64,000 bases of DNA, taken from Hyphomicrobiales bacterium. Lineage in GTDB: Bacteria; Pseudomonadota; Alphaproteobacteria; Rhizobiales; Methyloligellaceae. The notes below the pieces were generated by a model. That model saw only the letters and a list, made by a program, of their open reading frames with translations, searched no databases and had not been told where the DNA came from. Made by a program: the position numbers and the translations under genes. Location: contig JAJFHP010000057.1 in assembly GCA_021775555.1 (NCBI GenBank), forward strand, positions 1 to 64,000, written 5' to 3'. Shown here piece after piece: positions 46,794 to 55,828 of the stretch (within the stretch, counting starts at the first letter, position 1; each line of letters begins with the position of its first letter).

Positions 46794-48260
46794 ATGTCAT
46801 TTCTCAAGGTGTTCGATGACTTGCCGGATGACGGTACACGCGTTGGTTTCTTTAATCAGCAGCTCGATGACTATCGTGGCCGGAAAACACCAAAACAAAA
46901 GAACCGGCCAGCCTTCGGCTGGCACCAGATGTTTCGGGAATTGCGCGAGAAACGGCCTGTCCTTCAAATGTCGCTCCCGCCAAGAGTTAAGGGAGCTGAA
47001 CCGACTCAAATGTTCGTGTTTTCCCGCTGGCATGACGTTATCGACATATTGCGACAGGACGAGATCTTTACCGTAAGGCCATACGCGCGAGCCATGGATC
47101 CATCGGTCGGCCCATTCATGTTGGCGCGTGATGGCGTGTGTCCCGTACGGGATGAAAAATCGGACATGTTGTCCGTCCTGTCCTCCGAGGACGAATTAAC
47201 AATTTCCGCGATTGCCCGTGAGGCATCCAGAAGTGCACTCCAAAAGACGGGCGGCAGGATAGACCTTGTCAAAGAGGTGAGCCGTATTGTTCCGGTCCGC
47301 GTGGTTCAGAATTACTTCGGCTTTCCAAGCTCAGAAGATGCATCTTCCACTCTGGCACAGATGCTTCGATGGTCGCGCGCCACGCAGCATGACATGTTCC
47401 GAAATTTCACTGGTGACAAAAAAGTACATGCAACGAATGTGCGTGCAGGTGAGGATATGCGCGTGCACCTTCGTCGCTCGCTGGGTGAGATACTCCATGG
47501 CGCCAGACCTCTTGGCAGTGATGCGGTGTCACGATTGATCCGCAGAGCCCAAGCCGACCGAGACTTTATCGAATTAGACAGGCTTGTCTCCAACGTCTGC
47601 GGGTTTCTCGTCGGTGCGGTTGAAACGTCATCTCAGGCCATCGTGCAAATTGTGGACTACCTGTTGAGGGAAGTCCCTGACGCCATCGAGAAAGAAACAA
47701 TTGAGGCTGCGAATGCGGACGATAACCGCAGATTAGTGCCTATTGTCTGGGAAACGTTGCGGTTCAATCCTGTCTCCACAGTGCTGCTGCGGCAAGTTGC
47801 CAAAGATTATGTCCTTAACTCCTACAGTGAGCGATATGTGATTGGCGATGATGACGCGGGTTTAAAAAAACAAAATAGGAAGAGAATCGCAGAACTTAAG
47901 GCCTCACATAGACGGATCATTCAAGGAAATGAAAAGACAACAATTCCAAAGGGCTCGTATGTGATTGCCGCGATCGGCTCTGCGATGTTCGATGAGGAAA
48001 AATTTCCTCGTGCCGATGAGTTTTTGACCAGCTCACCAGAAAGAGAAGATTGCAACTATTTTCATTTCGGTTGGGGCGCGCACAAGTGTCTTGGAGAAAT
48101 TTCAGGACGAATAATCGTCACTGAGACCGTCAAGCAAATTCTTCAAGTGGATGGATTGAAGCTCTTTCCGGGTGAGGCAGGCGAGATCAATTTCGGAAAG
48201 CCCCCCAAGGGCAGGTTAAAGGGCCCTTTCCCGGAGAAATATGTAGTGGGCATCAAGTGA
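46794..48260 (+). CDS. cytochrome P450
   Basis: 488 residues. Heme-binding loop FHFGWGAHKCLGE with axial Cys432; I-helix region FLVGAVETSSQAIVQI (acid-Thr/Ser pair); K-helix ExxR in PIVWETLRFNPVS. No membrane anchor or signal. A GluThr in the I-helix supports oxygen activation. It is cotranscribed with a lipoprotein and a di-heme cytochrome c, and no ferredoxin or reductase gene lies nearby, so either a general partner or a peroxide-driven reaction is possible. Substrate unknown; lipids are a guess from the neighbouring patatins. Confidence 0.9.
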   Translation: MSFLKVFDDLPDDGTRVGFFNQQLDDYRGRKTPKQKNRPAFGWHQMFRELREKRPVLQMSLPPRVKGAEPTQMFVFSRWHDVIDILRQDEIFTVRPYARAMDPSVGPFMLARDGVCPVRDEKSDMLSVLSSEDELTISAIAREASRSALQKTGGRIDLVKEVSRIVPVRVVQNYFGFPSSEDASSTLAQMLRWSRATQHDMFRNFTGDKKVHATNVRAGEDMRVHLRRSLGEILHGARPLGSDAVSRLIRRAQADRDFIELDRLVSNVCGFLVGAVETSSQAIVQIVDYLLREVPDAIEKETIEAANADDNRRLVPIVWETLRFNPVSTVLLRQVAKDYVLNSYSERYVIGDDDAGLKKQNRKRIAELKASHRRIIQGNEKTTIPKGSYVIAAIGSAMFDEEKFPRADEFLTSSPEREDCNYFHFGWGAHKCLGEISGRIIVTETVKQILQVDGLKLFPGEAGEINFGKPPKGRLKGPFPEKYVVGIK

Positions 48261-48296
48261 GCTAATGGCACGAATGCCGGGTTAAAGAGAAATCCC

Positions 48297-51086
48297 ATGT
48301 GGGTATCGAACATGCTGAGAGTGATAGCAAAGTGGATAAAGGCTCTGATCCGGTGGGTGATCGGGCCACGGCCGATAGCGCGCTTTTTGAAAGTGTTTTT
48401 CGGCTTACTCGCGATCATTGCTTTCTTCGTGGTCTCGTTCGCCATGTTGGCGTCCTACAAACGCGACAAGGCAGAGTCGATACTGTCTTACATCAGTGAC
48501 GAAACAAAAAAACTGGCGAAATATTTCCCGGCACCGTTGCCGGACCAGCAAGAGATCAAAAATTCGATATGGCTTGAACAGAACTGGTCCAATGAAGATC
48601 GCTTCTGGTTTCACCACACCCACCAGGGGACAGCAACGATTACCGTGCCATACGAATGGTTCGTGGCCCTGGATCAACCTGAGTTGTTTTTGTTCGGCAA
48701 TCCAAAGCGTTTGTCCGATCTGGAATATTTGAAGCAGTTCGGGTTTATCCCAAGCCCGAGCAGGAAGAAGCTCGATAAGGCGAATAATCTCTGGGGCAGA
48801 CGGAATATCTCCGAGCGGGAGCAATCCTGGCTCACGGATTTTGAGAGAAATTTTGGCTACCGACCACCCTCTGGCCAATTGTCAGATCAAGCCTCAAAGG
48901 AGGAAAAGCGCAAGGAACGCGAAAAAGACACCGGCACACGGCGAAACGAGGGCTTGTTGCCGGTTGGGTTTGCCAGGCTACGCGGTGCCAAAAATCCTGT
49001 AACTGGTGAAACTGAGCCTGAGCAAATCGGCTTTACCTGTGCTGCCTGTCATACCGGTCATCTCGAGTACAAAGACACCAGCTTACGCTTCGACGGCGGT
49101 CCGGCGATGACGGATCTGCGCAAATTTGAATCCGCAGTCGGTCTCTCCATCGCCTATACGCTCAAGATTCCATCACGCTTTTGCCGGTTCGCGGACAGGG
49201 TTCTGGAAAATCAAGAGAAGCGGGAACCGGACAAATCCAAAAAAGCGGACAGGCCAGAGCGAAAGAGAGTCCTGAAAAATCAATTGAGAAAAAGATTTGC
49301 CGAGATCAAAGCTCGCTTCGAATGGCGTAACGAAATCCTTGAGGCCCGCGGCGTTGATAATTTGGGTGAAGGCTTTGGGCGTCTTGATGCCCTCAACAGG
49401 ATCGGGAATCAGGTTTTTTACGAAAATATGTTGCCAACAAAGCTGGTGGATTGTGCCGTTGACCTGCTGGCAATCTTTGAGGCCGACGAACTCAAAAAGC
49501 GCAAAATGGAATGCGCCCATAAATTTGATATCGTAAAGGACGGAGTTTTTCAGGACAGCGAGCTGGAAGACGTTTTAAGGCCGGACCGGAAACTGGCCGG
49601 CAATCTGCAGCCCGTCAATGCGCCGGTCAGTTATCCGCCTCTTTGGGGTGTATCCTGGTTTTCATGGGCGCAATATGACGCATCTGTTTTCAATGAACTT
49701 GTGCGCAATGCCGGCGAGGCCCTGGGCGTCAAGGCTTTCGTCAATCTGGTGAATGATGGCAATAAGGAACTGCCACTGTTCGGATCGTCGGTCAATTTGA
49801 AAAACCTCTATTGGCTGGAAAAAACTCTTCGCGGCGATCATCCAAGGGATAAACAACCCGTAGGTTTCAAGGGGCTGAACGCGCCGGTCTGGCCGACCAT
49901 CAAGCACTCCTATAACGGGGTCGTCCTGCGTGACCAGGATGACAAAATTTGGTCGCACCTCGACAAAAACTGGTCGATCGACCTGGAGAGCGTCAGGAAA
50001 GGCCGCGAGGTTTACCGTGATCATTGTTTTGAGTGTCATCGAGCCCCGATTCGCGACGCCGCATACGGTGAAACAGGCTCCGGGGCTACGTTCTGGAAAA
50101 CCGAAAACCCGGTTCTGGATAACGATCCTGAGCAAAAGAAAAGAAAAGACTGGATTGGCTCCGGCAGTGATGCGCTATTCAATGTGGTTCAGAAGAAGGT
50201 CAAGGAAATCGGCACCGATCCACAGCAAGCCTTGGTACTCAGTAATCGTAAAATTTATTTTCCTAAGCAAATACAGTTCTTCGACTTCACGTTTACCCAA
50301 GGCGAGATAGACAGGCTTGGGCTGAGTGAAAAGAAAGTCGAGGAACTCATGCGAGACCGGGATGCAAAACGGTCTCTCCAGAGGAATCCACTTCAGGCCT
50401 TGAACTGGCGAAACGGTTGCGGGTTGCATGATGATCCTCAAAAAAGGTCGACTTTTGCACTTGCGCTTATGGCTACGGTCGACAAGGCCATCGACGTCAG
50501 GTTTGAGGCTGACAAGGCAAAACCTGGAGACATTGATCGGATTCAGGGGCCGCGGAAAAACTGTCCAAATCCGAACGTTTACCGCACCGTCAAGGTGATT
50601 GACGATCCCGAACACAAAAAGGGGCGTGAGCATGACTCTGATCGCAAGCTCTATCCAGACATTTACATCGATAATGATCCAAGCAAAAAGAAAATCACCA
50701 CGCGCCCGGTCTATCGTGCGCGGCCGCTAGACGGTGTTTGGGCGACAGCTCCCTATCTGCACAACGGCTCCGTTCCAAATCTAGAAGACATGCTGAAACC
50801 TGCTTCGAAACGTACGAAAGTTTTTTGCGTAGGCAGCAGACAATTCGATCCGGAGAAAGTCGGCATCGCAATACAGACCCCTGAAGGAAGCGCAAAGGAC
50901 AAGGAGAAAACCTGCCCCAAAGGTCTTACGCGCCTCGACACTGCTGAGCTCGGGAACAGCAACGCGGGACATTCTTTCGAAGCCGGTAAAGCTGTTGACC
51001 CGAGGACGTATCCCCCAGGCGTCATTGGTCGGATACTGATTGAGGACGAGCCGTTCAACCTCATCCAATATCTGAAAACGCTATAG
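48297..51086 (+). CDS. membrane-anchored di-heme cytochrome c, RoxA-like/cytochrome c peroxidase-type
   Basis: 929 residues. N-terminal anchor (VFFGLLAIIAFFVVSFAMLA), then a periplasmic body. Two heme sites: CAACH at about residue 247 (GFTCAACHTGHLEY) and CFECH at about residue 577. Between them FDGGPAMTDLRKFESAVG. C-terminal RPLDGVWATAPYLHNGSVP is the hallmark of the peroxidase/RoxA group. RoxA, a rubber-cleaving dioxygenase, is shorter (about 680). Enzyme type (oxygenase or peroxidase) is not decided by sequence. Follows P450 by 36 bp, precedes a patatin by 118 bp. Confidence 0.8.
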   Translation: MWVSNMLRVIAKWIKALIRWVIGPRPIARFLKVFFGLLAIIAFFVVSFAMLASYKRDKAESILSYISDETKKLAKYFPAPLPDQQEIKNSIWLEQNWSNEDRFWFHHTHQGTATITVPYEWFVALDQPELFLFGNPKRLSDLEYLKQFGFIPSPSRKKLDKANNLWGRRNISEREQSWLTDFERNFGYRPPSGQLSDQASKEEKRKEREKDTGTRRNEGLLPVGFARLRGAKNPVTGETEPEQIGFTCAACHTGHLEYKDTSLRFDGGPAMTDLRKFESAVGLSIAYTLKIPSRFCRFADRVLENQEKREPDKSKKADRPERKRVLKNQLRKRFAEIKARFEWRNEILEARGVDNLGEGFGRLDALNRIGNQVFYENMLPTKLVDCAVDLLAIFEADELKKRKMECAHKFDIVKDGVFQDSELEDVLRPDRKLAGNLQPVNAPVSYPPLWGVSWFSWAQYDASVFNELVRNAGEALGVKAFVNLVNDGNKELPLFGSSVNLKNLYWLEKTLRGDHPRDKQPVGFKGLNAPVWPTIKHSYNGVVLRDQDDKIWSHLDKNWSIDLESVRKGREVYRDHCFECHRAPIRDAAYGETGSGATFWKTENPVLDNDPEQKKRKDWIGSGSDALFNVVQKKVKEIGTDPQQALVLSNRKIYFPKQIQFFDFTFTQGEIDRLGLSEKKVEELMRDRDAKRSLQRNPLQALNWRNGCGLHDDPQKRSTFALALMATVDKAIDVRFEADKAKPGDIDRIQGPRKNCPNPNVYRTVKVIDDPEHKKGREHDSDRKLYPDIYIDNDPSKKKITTRPVYRARPLDGVWATAPYLHNGSVPNLEDMLKPASKRTKVFCVGSRQFDPEKVGIAIQTPEGSAKDKEKTCPKGLTRLDTAELGNSNAGHSFEAGKAVDPRTYPPGVIGRILIEDEPFNLIQYLKTL

Positions 51087-51204
51087 GCGATGTCATGGTG
51101 GGAGTTATGTCGCTGCAGCCGATACGAGATCAGCTCCAATATTCCCATGAATTCTGCCGGCGATCACATAGGTCGGGCAGGGAAAAGCATTGGGTGGTAA
51201 AGTG

Positions 51205-53823
51205 ATGGCGACCGCGAAAGGCAAGCGGAAAAAGAAACCGCACCTTCAGCAGGCCAAGCAGGCCCTGAAGAATATGCTCCCGCAGGAATCGTCCTATGTA
51301 AATTCTTCGCAGGAACAGTTGGAAATTGAGCGTAAGGCCATTGCCAAATGGACAGAAAAAACGGGCAAGACGGACGCTAAGAACCTCACGGGTATTGCAC
51401 TTTCAGGTGGCGGAATTCGTTCCGCCGTTTTTTCACTTGGTGTCCTGCAAGCCCTTGCCCACCACGACGTACTGAAACGGTTTGACTATCTCTCCACTGT
51501 CTCCGGTGGCGGCTATATCGGATCTTGCCTAACGTGGTGGCTCTCCGGGAAAAGTGGAGACAAACGGAAATTCGGGGTGGATCCCGATAATTTTCCGTTT
51601 GGGACGACAGATCCCACCTATCCGGGAGGCCAGGAGCTGAGTGACACAGTTCAATTTTTGCGTAACAACGGCAACTACCTTACGCCAGGTGCAGGCATTA
51701 CGGTTCTGTCTGGAGTTGCCATCCTGCTTAGGGCTATCTTCCTGAACCTGTTTGTTTGGATACCTTTGGCAGCCGGTCTCTTTGCGCTCATGATTGGGGC
51801 GGGTTTCGTAATCGATTGCATAACCGACTGGATTTATGAGCTGGCTCAGTGGCCACCCAATGCGATTCCAAACCCGTTCCAGGGACTGATCTCTGCAAAA
51901 GCTCTTGCGCATGTGCCGCAAGAACATCTGCCGATCTTTCAATTTCTGATTATTCTCGGCGTGGTTGGAATTCTTTGGTTTGCGGTAGCATGTATCGACT
52001 ATGCATTTTTTACGCGACTTTGCGCAAACTGTCTCGACAAGTTGGGTCAAAAGAGGCCGCAGGCCGCGAATGACAAGAGTCAGTACATCTACGAGACAAT
52101 CGTCCGGGTGGGCGGTCCGGTCTTTGTATCCATCGTAATGGTGGCAGCCGCCTATTACTGGCGTGAGTCACTCATTGATTTTTATTCCCTTGAAAATTGG
52201 AAACCCAGGATCGTTCAATATTCATTCGTGATCACATCAACAGTGCTGGCAATCACGTTATTTTTTGCGTTCTTGGTCAGGTGGCTTTGGCGAGTCAAGG
52301 ACCTGACTTTTCAATACGGTATTAGACGCTTTTTTGAGCGCCTTTACGGGCGCGTCGTGCTTGGCTCTGCAATTCTGATAATTATTGGGCTCATCCCATT
52401 TGCAGTCGCATCTCTTCGCGAGCAGGCATCAACCAGTTTCGGCATTTCATCAAGCAGTTTTGGCATCCTTAGTGTGATGTTCGGCGTTGCGACCGGTATT
52501 TGGGGACACCTTCAATCCGCCAGCTCAAAATTGGGAAAACTGGGTCCGAGTGTCGTTTTGCCGATTGGGTCCGCATTACTATTTTTCGGAATATTTGTTC
52601 TCGCCTACCATCTTGCAAGCATCTGGTTTCAACCCGATGCTCTTTCTGTGAGCAATCCAGATCTGGTGAAAATTGCATTTGCCTTCATATTTTTCCTCGC
52701 CCTTGCAACGGCCTTATTGACCAACATCAATCACATTTCTCCCCGGCAGTACTACCGGGACCGTTTGATGGAAACATTTTTGCCAGACGCCGAAACGGTC
52801 AAAGCCGTAAAGCAAGGCTTAGCGAGTTCATCAAAAAAAGCTGAGAGATTTCTTCTTTCCGACGCGTGGGATGCCGCAAATCCGAAAGGCCCATATCCGA
52901 TCATTAATTCGAATGTAATCTTGGTAAACTCAGGAAACCCAAAATTCCGCTTGCGCGGCGGTGACAGTTTCGTCCTTACCCCCTTCTATTGCGGGAGCGA
53001 AGCAACGGGCTGGGTGCGTACCGAGAATTTTGCCAAGGGTGAGCTTCGACTTGCAACCGCAATGGCAATCTCAGGAGCAGCAGCAAACCCAAATGCTGGC
53101 CCGGGTGGCAAAGGATTGACGCGAAACCGTTTCATCTCAGCTGTGATGACATTGTTGAACTTGCGGCTCGGTTACTGGGTGCGCCGACCTGCCAAAACCC
53201 GGTTATGGAAGCGCAATCCGAACCTTTTCCACCCTGGTCTAACATTCTGTGTGCCCGGTATCGGATATCGGGAAGAACGTCGTTTTCTGGAGTTAAGCGA
53301 TGGCGGTCACTTTGAAAACTTGGGGATATATGAGCTCATTCGCCGAAAATGCCGGTTGATTGTCGTCTGCGACGGTGGACAGGATGTGCAAGCTTCCTAC
53401 AGCGACTTTGTTACGGCGATACGCCGAGTCGAACAGGATTTCGGTGCTGAAATTGCCTTTGAAAATGGTGGTCCGGAAAGAATGATTGCCAGGCCGGTCG
53501 CCGACGACTACCCCAAAGATGCCGATTTCGCCGATCACGGGTTCTTATGGGCGACCATAAAATATCATCGTGAAGGACCTGCTGGCGGACCAGAGGAAGG
53601 GGTACTGATTTATTTGAAGACAACAATGATCAGGGAACTGGGTATGAAGGCGAAGGGCTACAAAGGAGCATATCCGGATTTTCCTGACCAGACGACAGCC
53701 GACCAATTTTTCGACGATGAACAGTTTGAGGCGTACAGAGAAGTGGGATTTCGAATTGCAGATTCTCTATGCAGAGACAAGGGTCTTGATTTTCAGAGAT
53801 TGTTACGGAACATCAAGACGTAA
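51205..53823 (+). CDS. patatin-like phospholipase with internal membrane domain
   Basis: About 872 residues from ATG 51205 (TTG 51190 possible). The catalytic parts are split by a membrane region: oxyanion motif LSGGGIRSAVFSLG (about residue 69) and nucleophile elbow TVSGGGYIGSC (about residue 98) come first, then six to eight helices (about residues 165-500, VWIPLAAGLFALMIGAGFVI and others), then the catalytic Asp in LSDGGHFENLGIYEL (about residue 699). The residue two before the Ser is Thr, not Gly. Predicted lipid acyl hydrolase in the inner membrane. Last gene of the lipoprotein-P450-cytochrome set. Confidence 0.85.
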   Translation: MATAKGKRKKKPHLQQAKQALKNMLPQESSYVNSSQEQLEIERKAIAKWTEKTGKTDAKNLTGIALSGGGIRSAVFSLGVLQALAHHDVLKRFDYLSTVSGGGYIGSCLTWWLSGKSGDKRKFGVDPDNFPFGTTDPTYPGGQELSDTVQFLRNNGNYLTPGAGITVLSGVAILLRAIFLNLFVWIPLAAGLFALMIGAGFVIDCITDWIYELAQWPPNAIPNPFQGLISAKALAHVPQEHLPIFQFLIILGVVGILWFAVACIDYAFFTRLCANCLDKLGQKRPQAANDKSQYIYETIVRVGGPVFVSIVMVAAAYYWRESLIDFYSLENWKPRIVQYSFVITSTVLAITLFFAFLVRWLWRVKDLTFQYGIRRFFERLYGRVVLGSAILIIIGLIPFAVASLREQASTSFGISSSSFGILSVMFGVATGIWGHLQSASSKLGKLGPSVVLPIGSALLFFGIFVLAYHLASIWFQPDALSVSNPDLVKIAFAFIFFLALATALLTNINHISPRQYYRDRLMETFLPDAETVKAVKQGLASSSKKAERFLLSDAWDAANPKGPYPIINSNVILVNSGNPKFRLRGGDSFVLTPFYCGSEATGWVRTENFAKGELRLATAMAISGAAANPNAGPGGKGLTRNRFISAVMTLLNLRLGYWVRRPAKTRLWKRNPNLFHPGLTFCVPGIGYREERRFLELSDGGHFENLGIYELIRRKCRLIVVCDGGQDVQASYSDFVTAIRRVEQDFGAEIAFENGGPERMIARPVADDYPKDADFADHGFLWATIKYHREGPAGGPEEGVLIYLKTTMIRELGMKAKGYKGAYPDFPDQTTADQFFDDEQFEAYREVGFRIADSLCRDKGLDFQRLLRNIKT

Positions 53824-53902
53824 AATAAGGACAAATAAGAAAACGAACAAAATGGTCTAAATATTCCGCCGTCAACATTAATCCTTACGCATTATAACGT
53901 CA

Positions 53903-54592
53903 TCAAGCCCTTTGCGCCGCGACACGACATCGATTTGAACAATAATGCGCGGTCTTGCGGCGACCAGTGTGCGAGCCGGATACAAAAATTGCACCGCAGT
54001 GCGCGCACTTCATCACGAGAGCACCTCCCGTCATAACACTGGCAGCTTCCAAGAGCATAAAACCCTGAAGTGAATCTGGAACTAGTGTAAGGCTCAGCCC
54101 ATTAGTTCCCGGTGGGGTCACCAAATCAGGTTTTATGTCAGCAATATGTTGCGCCGCCATCGTGCGGAAATCAGCGGCTGCCTGAAACGTCGAGCTATTA
54201 TTGTATTCGACGAGGATATTTCGCATTCCAACTTGAAGCTCGATAAGGTCATCAATGTGGATTGCGTCCCCGGGTGCTGGAAATCCATACTTACGAACAA
54301 ATTCAATCAGGCTTTCACTGTCTTTTGCATTTACATATTCGGTAACCAGAAGGTTCTTGAGCCCGTCAAGGCGACGAACATATGTTTCTCGGCGTTCGGT
54401 TCGATATTGCAACCAAAGCTTAGCTTCAACAATTGGGGGCGAAAGTATTTCGTGCAGTTGATTGGCCACTTTTGAGCCAAAATCAGGTCCGTCACGATCG
54501 AGTGCTACCCGTTCTGCTCCATCAGGACTTTCTTCCCTTCCGACAATTCCATCCTGGCATCGCTCCCACTCGATAGAAATGGCGTACGTCAC
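53903..54592 (-). CDS. hypothetical protein with C-terminal four-cysteine zinc finger (CGNR-like)
   Basis: 229 residues, soluble. The C-terminus has CAHCGAIFVSG ... YCSNRCRVAAQ, a zinc ribbon like that of CGNR/ABATE-type regulators, preceded by a mixed alpha/beta body without known motifs. It is divergent from the AlpA gene across a 115-bp region with repeats, so it may regulate that operon. Exact family uncertain. It is convergent with the patatin gene. Confidence 0.68.
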   Translation of the reverse strand: MTYAISIEWERCQDGIVGREESPDGAERVALDRDGPDFGSKVANQLHEILSPPIVEAKLWLQYRTERRETYVRRLDGLKNLLVTEYVNAKDSESLIEFVRKYGFPAPGDAIHIDDLIELQVGMRNILVEYNNSSTFQAAADFRTMAAQHIADIKPDLVTPPGTNGLSLTLVPDSLQGFMLLEAASVMTGGALVMKCAHCGAIFVSGSHTGRRKTAHYCSNRCRVAAQRA

Positions 54593-54707
54593 CGTGTGCT
54601 CCTAAAATGCTAAAATGCGGCTATAGTTATATTTTATAGTTTCAGCCAATTGCAAGTCACAACTTTTAACATAAAATGCTCATAAGAATGATTTTATAGG
54701 CACGGCA
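54593..54707. promoter_or_regulatory. divergent promoter region with short repeats
   Basis: 115 bp between the zinc-finger gene and alpA. Tandem CTAAAATG (54603-54610, 54611-54618) and ATAAAATGC (54672-54680), and ATTTTATAG twice (54632-54640 and 54692-54700, exactly 60 bp apart). Taken together a plausible operator set for AlpA or the zinc-finger protein. Evidence is pattern only. Confidence 0.4.
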
Positions 54708-54899
54708 ATGAAATTGGGATTTTACTCAAAGCAACAAGTTATCGATCTAACGAGCCTTTCGGCCACGACGCTATGGCGAGAGGCCAAGGCTGAGCGCTTT
54801 CCCAGGCCAATTAAAATCTCTGCCGGTCGTGTCGGGTATCCAAGGAACGAAGTTGATGCGTGGCTTCAAGCGAAACTCGTAAATGCGGAGCAAACCTGA
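54708..54899 (+). CDS. AlpA-family excisionase/transcriptional regulator
   Basis: 63 residues, MerR-like winged helix: YSKQQVIDLTSLSATTLWRE, then RFPRPIKISAGRVGYPRNEV and DAWLQAKL. The motif is typical of AlpA/excisionase proteins of prophages and integrative elements, which control integrase or replication genes. Its TGA shares bases with the ATG of the primase gene (TGATG), so the two are translationally coupled. Confidence 0.88.
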   Translation: MKLGFYSKQQVIDLTSLSATTLWREAKAERFPRPIKISAGRVGYPRNEVDAWLQAKLVNAEQT

Positions 54900-55828
54900 T
54901 GAGGACAGTCAAAGATTTTTCATCCTCTATTATCAGCGGCCGCGGCGGCCGAATGGATGCAGCCACGATTGCAAAGAGTCTGGGTGGCCGAAAGGCCGGA
55001 GACGGTTATCTGGTTCCCTGCCCAGTTCCAGGGCATGGAAAAGGGCTTGGAGATAGAAATCCATCACTTTCAATTCGAAATGGAGAGCGGGGCTTACTTA
55101 TTTATTGCCATGCTGGCTGTTCCGTTCGTGATGTGCATTTCGAGCTGCGTATTTGTGGATTGCTCGATCCCGACCACGAGTTTCACCAGCGCCAAACCCG
55201 CCCGACAGGGCGGGTTAAGCCTAACAAGTTGGAATATGAGTGCAGATGTGCAGGTGCACCAAGACGAGCAGATTCTCCAAACAGGGATATAGCCCTGAAG
55301 ATATGGAATCAGGAAACAGTGCTTCTCAGCGGAACATTGGGCGCCGATTACTTCACCAATCACCGTCAACTTAATCTGGCTCGTCTGGACGACGTATCAC
55401 ATTGCCTGCGCTGGCACCCGGACAAGTTGATGATCATTGCATTGATGACTAATCCGGTCACGAACGAGCCCACAGGCGTGCACAGGACTTTTCTCAACGC
55501 AGACGGCAGTAAGCACGAACGCAAGATGCTCGGCCTCCAAGGTGTCATCCGTTTGTCGCCCGACGATACGGTTTCAAACGGCCTTGGCATCTGTGAAGGC
55601 ATCGAGGATGGTTTGGCGGTTCTTTTATCGGGCTGGTCTCCGGTATGGGTTGCGACTAGTGCCAGGGCAATTCGCAACTTCCCTGTCCTTTCTGGTATCG
55701 AGGCGCTGACTATATTTGCTGATCCAGACACCGTAGGGATGGAGGCCGCCTGGGAGTGTGCTGCCCGCTGGTTGGAGGCTGAGTGTGAGGCGAAGGTTTC
55801 GCCACCGCAGGAAGGGGCCAATGTCTGA
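54899..55828 (+). CDS. Toprim-domain primase-like protein
   Basis: 309 residues from ATG 54899. N-terminal CHC2-like zinc site: CPVPGHG and LLIYCHAGCS. The middle links to a Toprim domain: LGICEGIEDGLAVLLSG (catalytic Glu) and LTIFADPDTVGMEAAWECA (DxD-like). This layout is found in replication primases of phages, plasmids and integrative elements (DUF7146/Toprim type). It overlaps the ATPase gene by 8 bp. Probably starts DNA synthesis of the element. Confidence 0.85.
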   Translation: MRTVKDFSSSIISGRGGRMDAATIAKSLGGRKAGDGYLVPCPVPGHGKGLGDRNPSLSIRNGERGLLIYCHAGCSVRDVHFELRICGLLDPDHEFHQRQTRPTGRVKPNKLEYECRCAGAPRRADSPNRDIALKIWNQETVLLSGTLGADYFTNHRQLNLARLDDVSHCLRWHPDKLMIIALMTNPVTNEPTGVHRTFLNADGSKHERKMLGLQGVIRLSPDDTVSNGLGICEGIEDGLAVLLSGWSPVWVATSARAIRNFPVLSGIEALTIFADPDTVGMEAAWECAARWLEAECEAKVSPPQEGANV

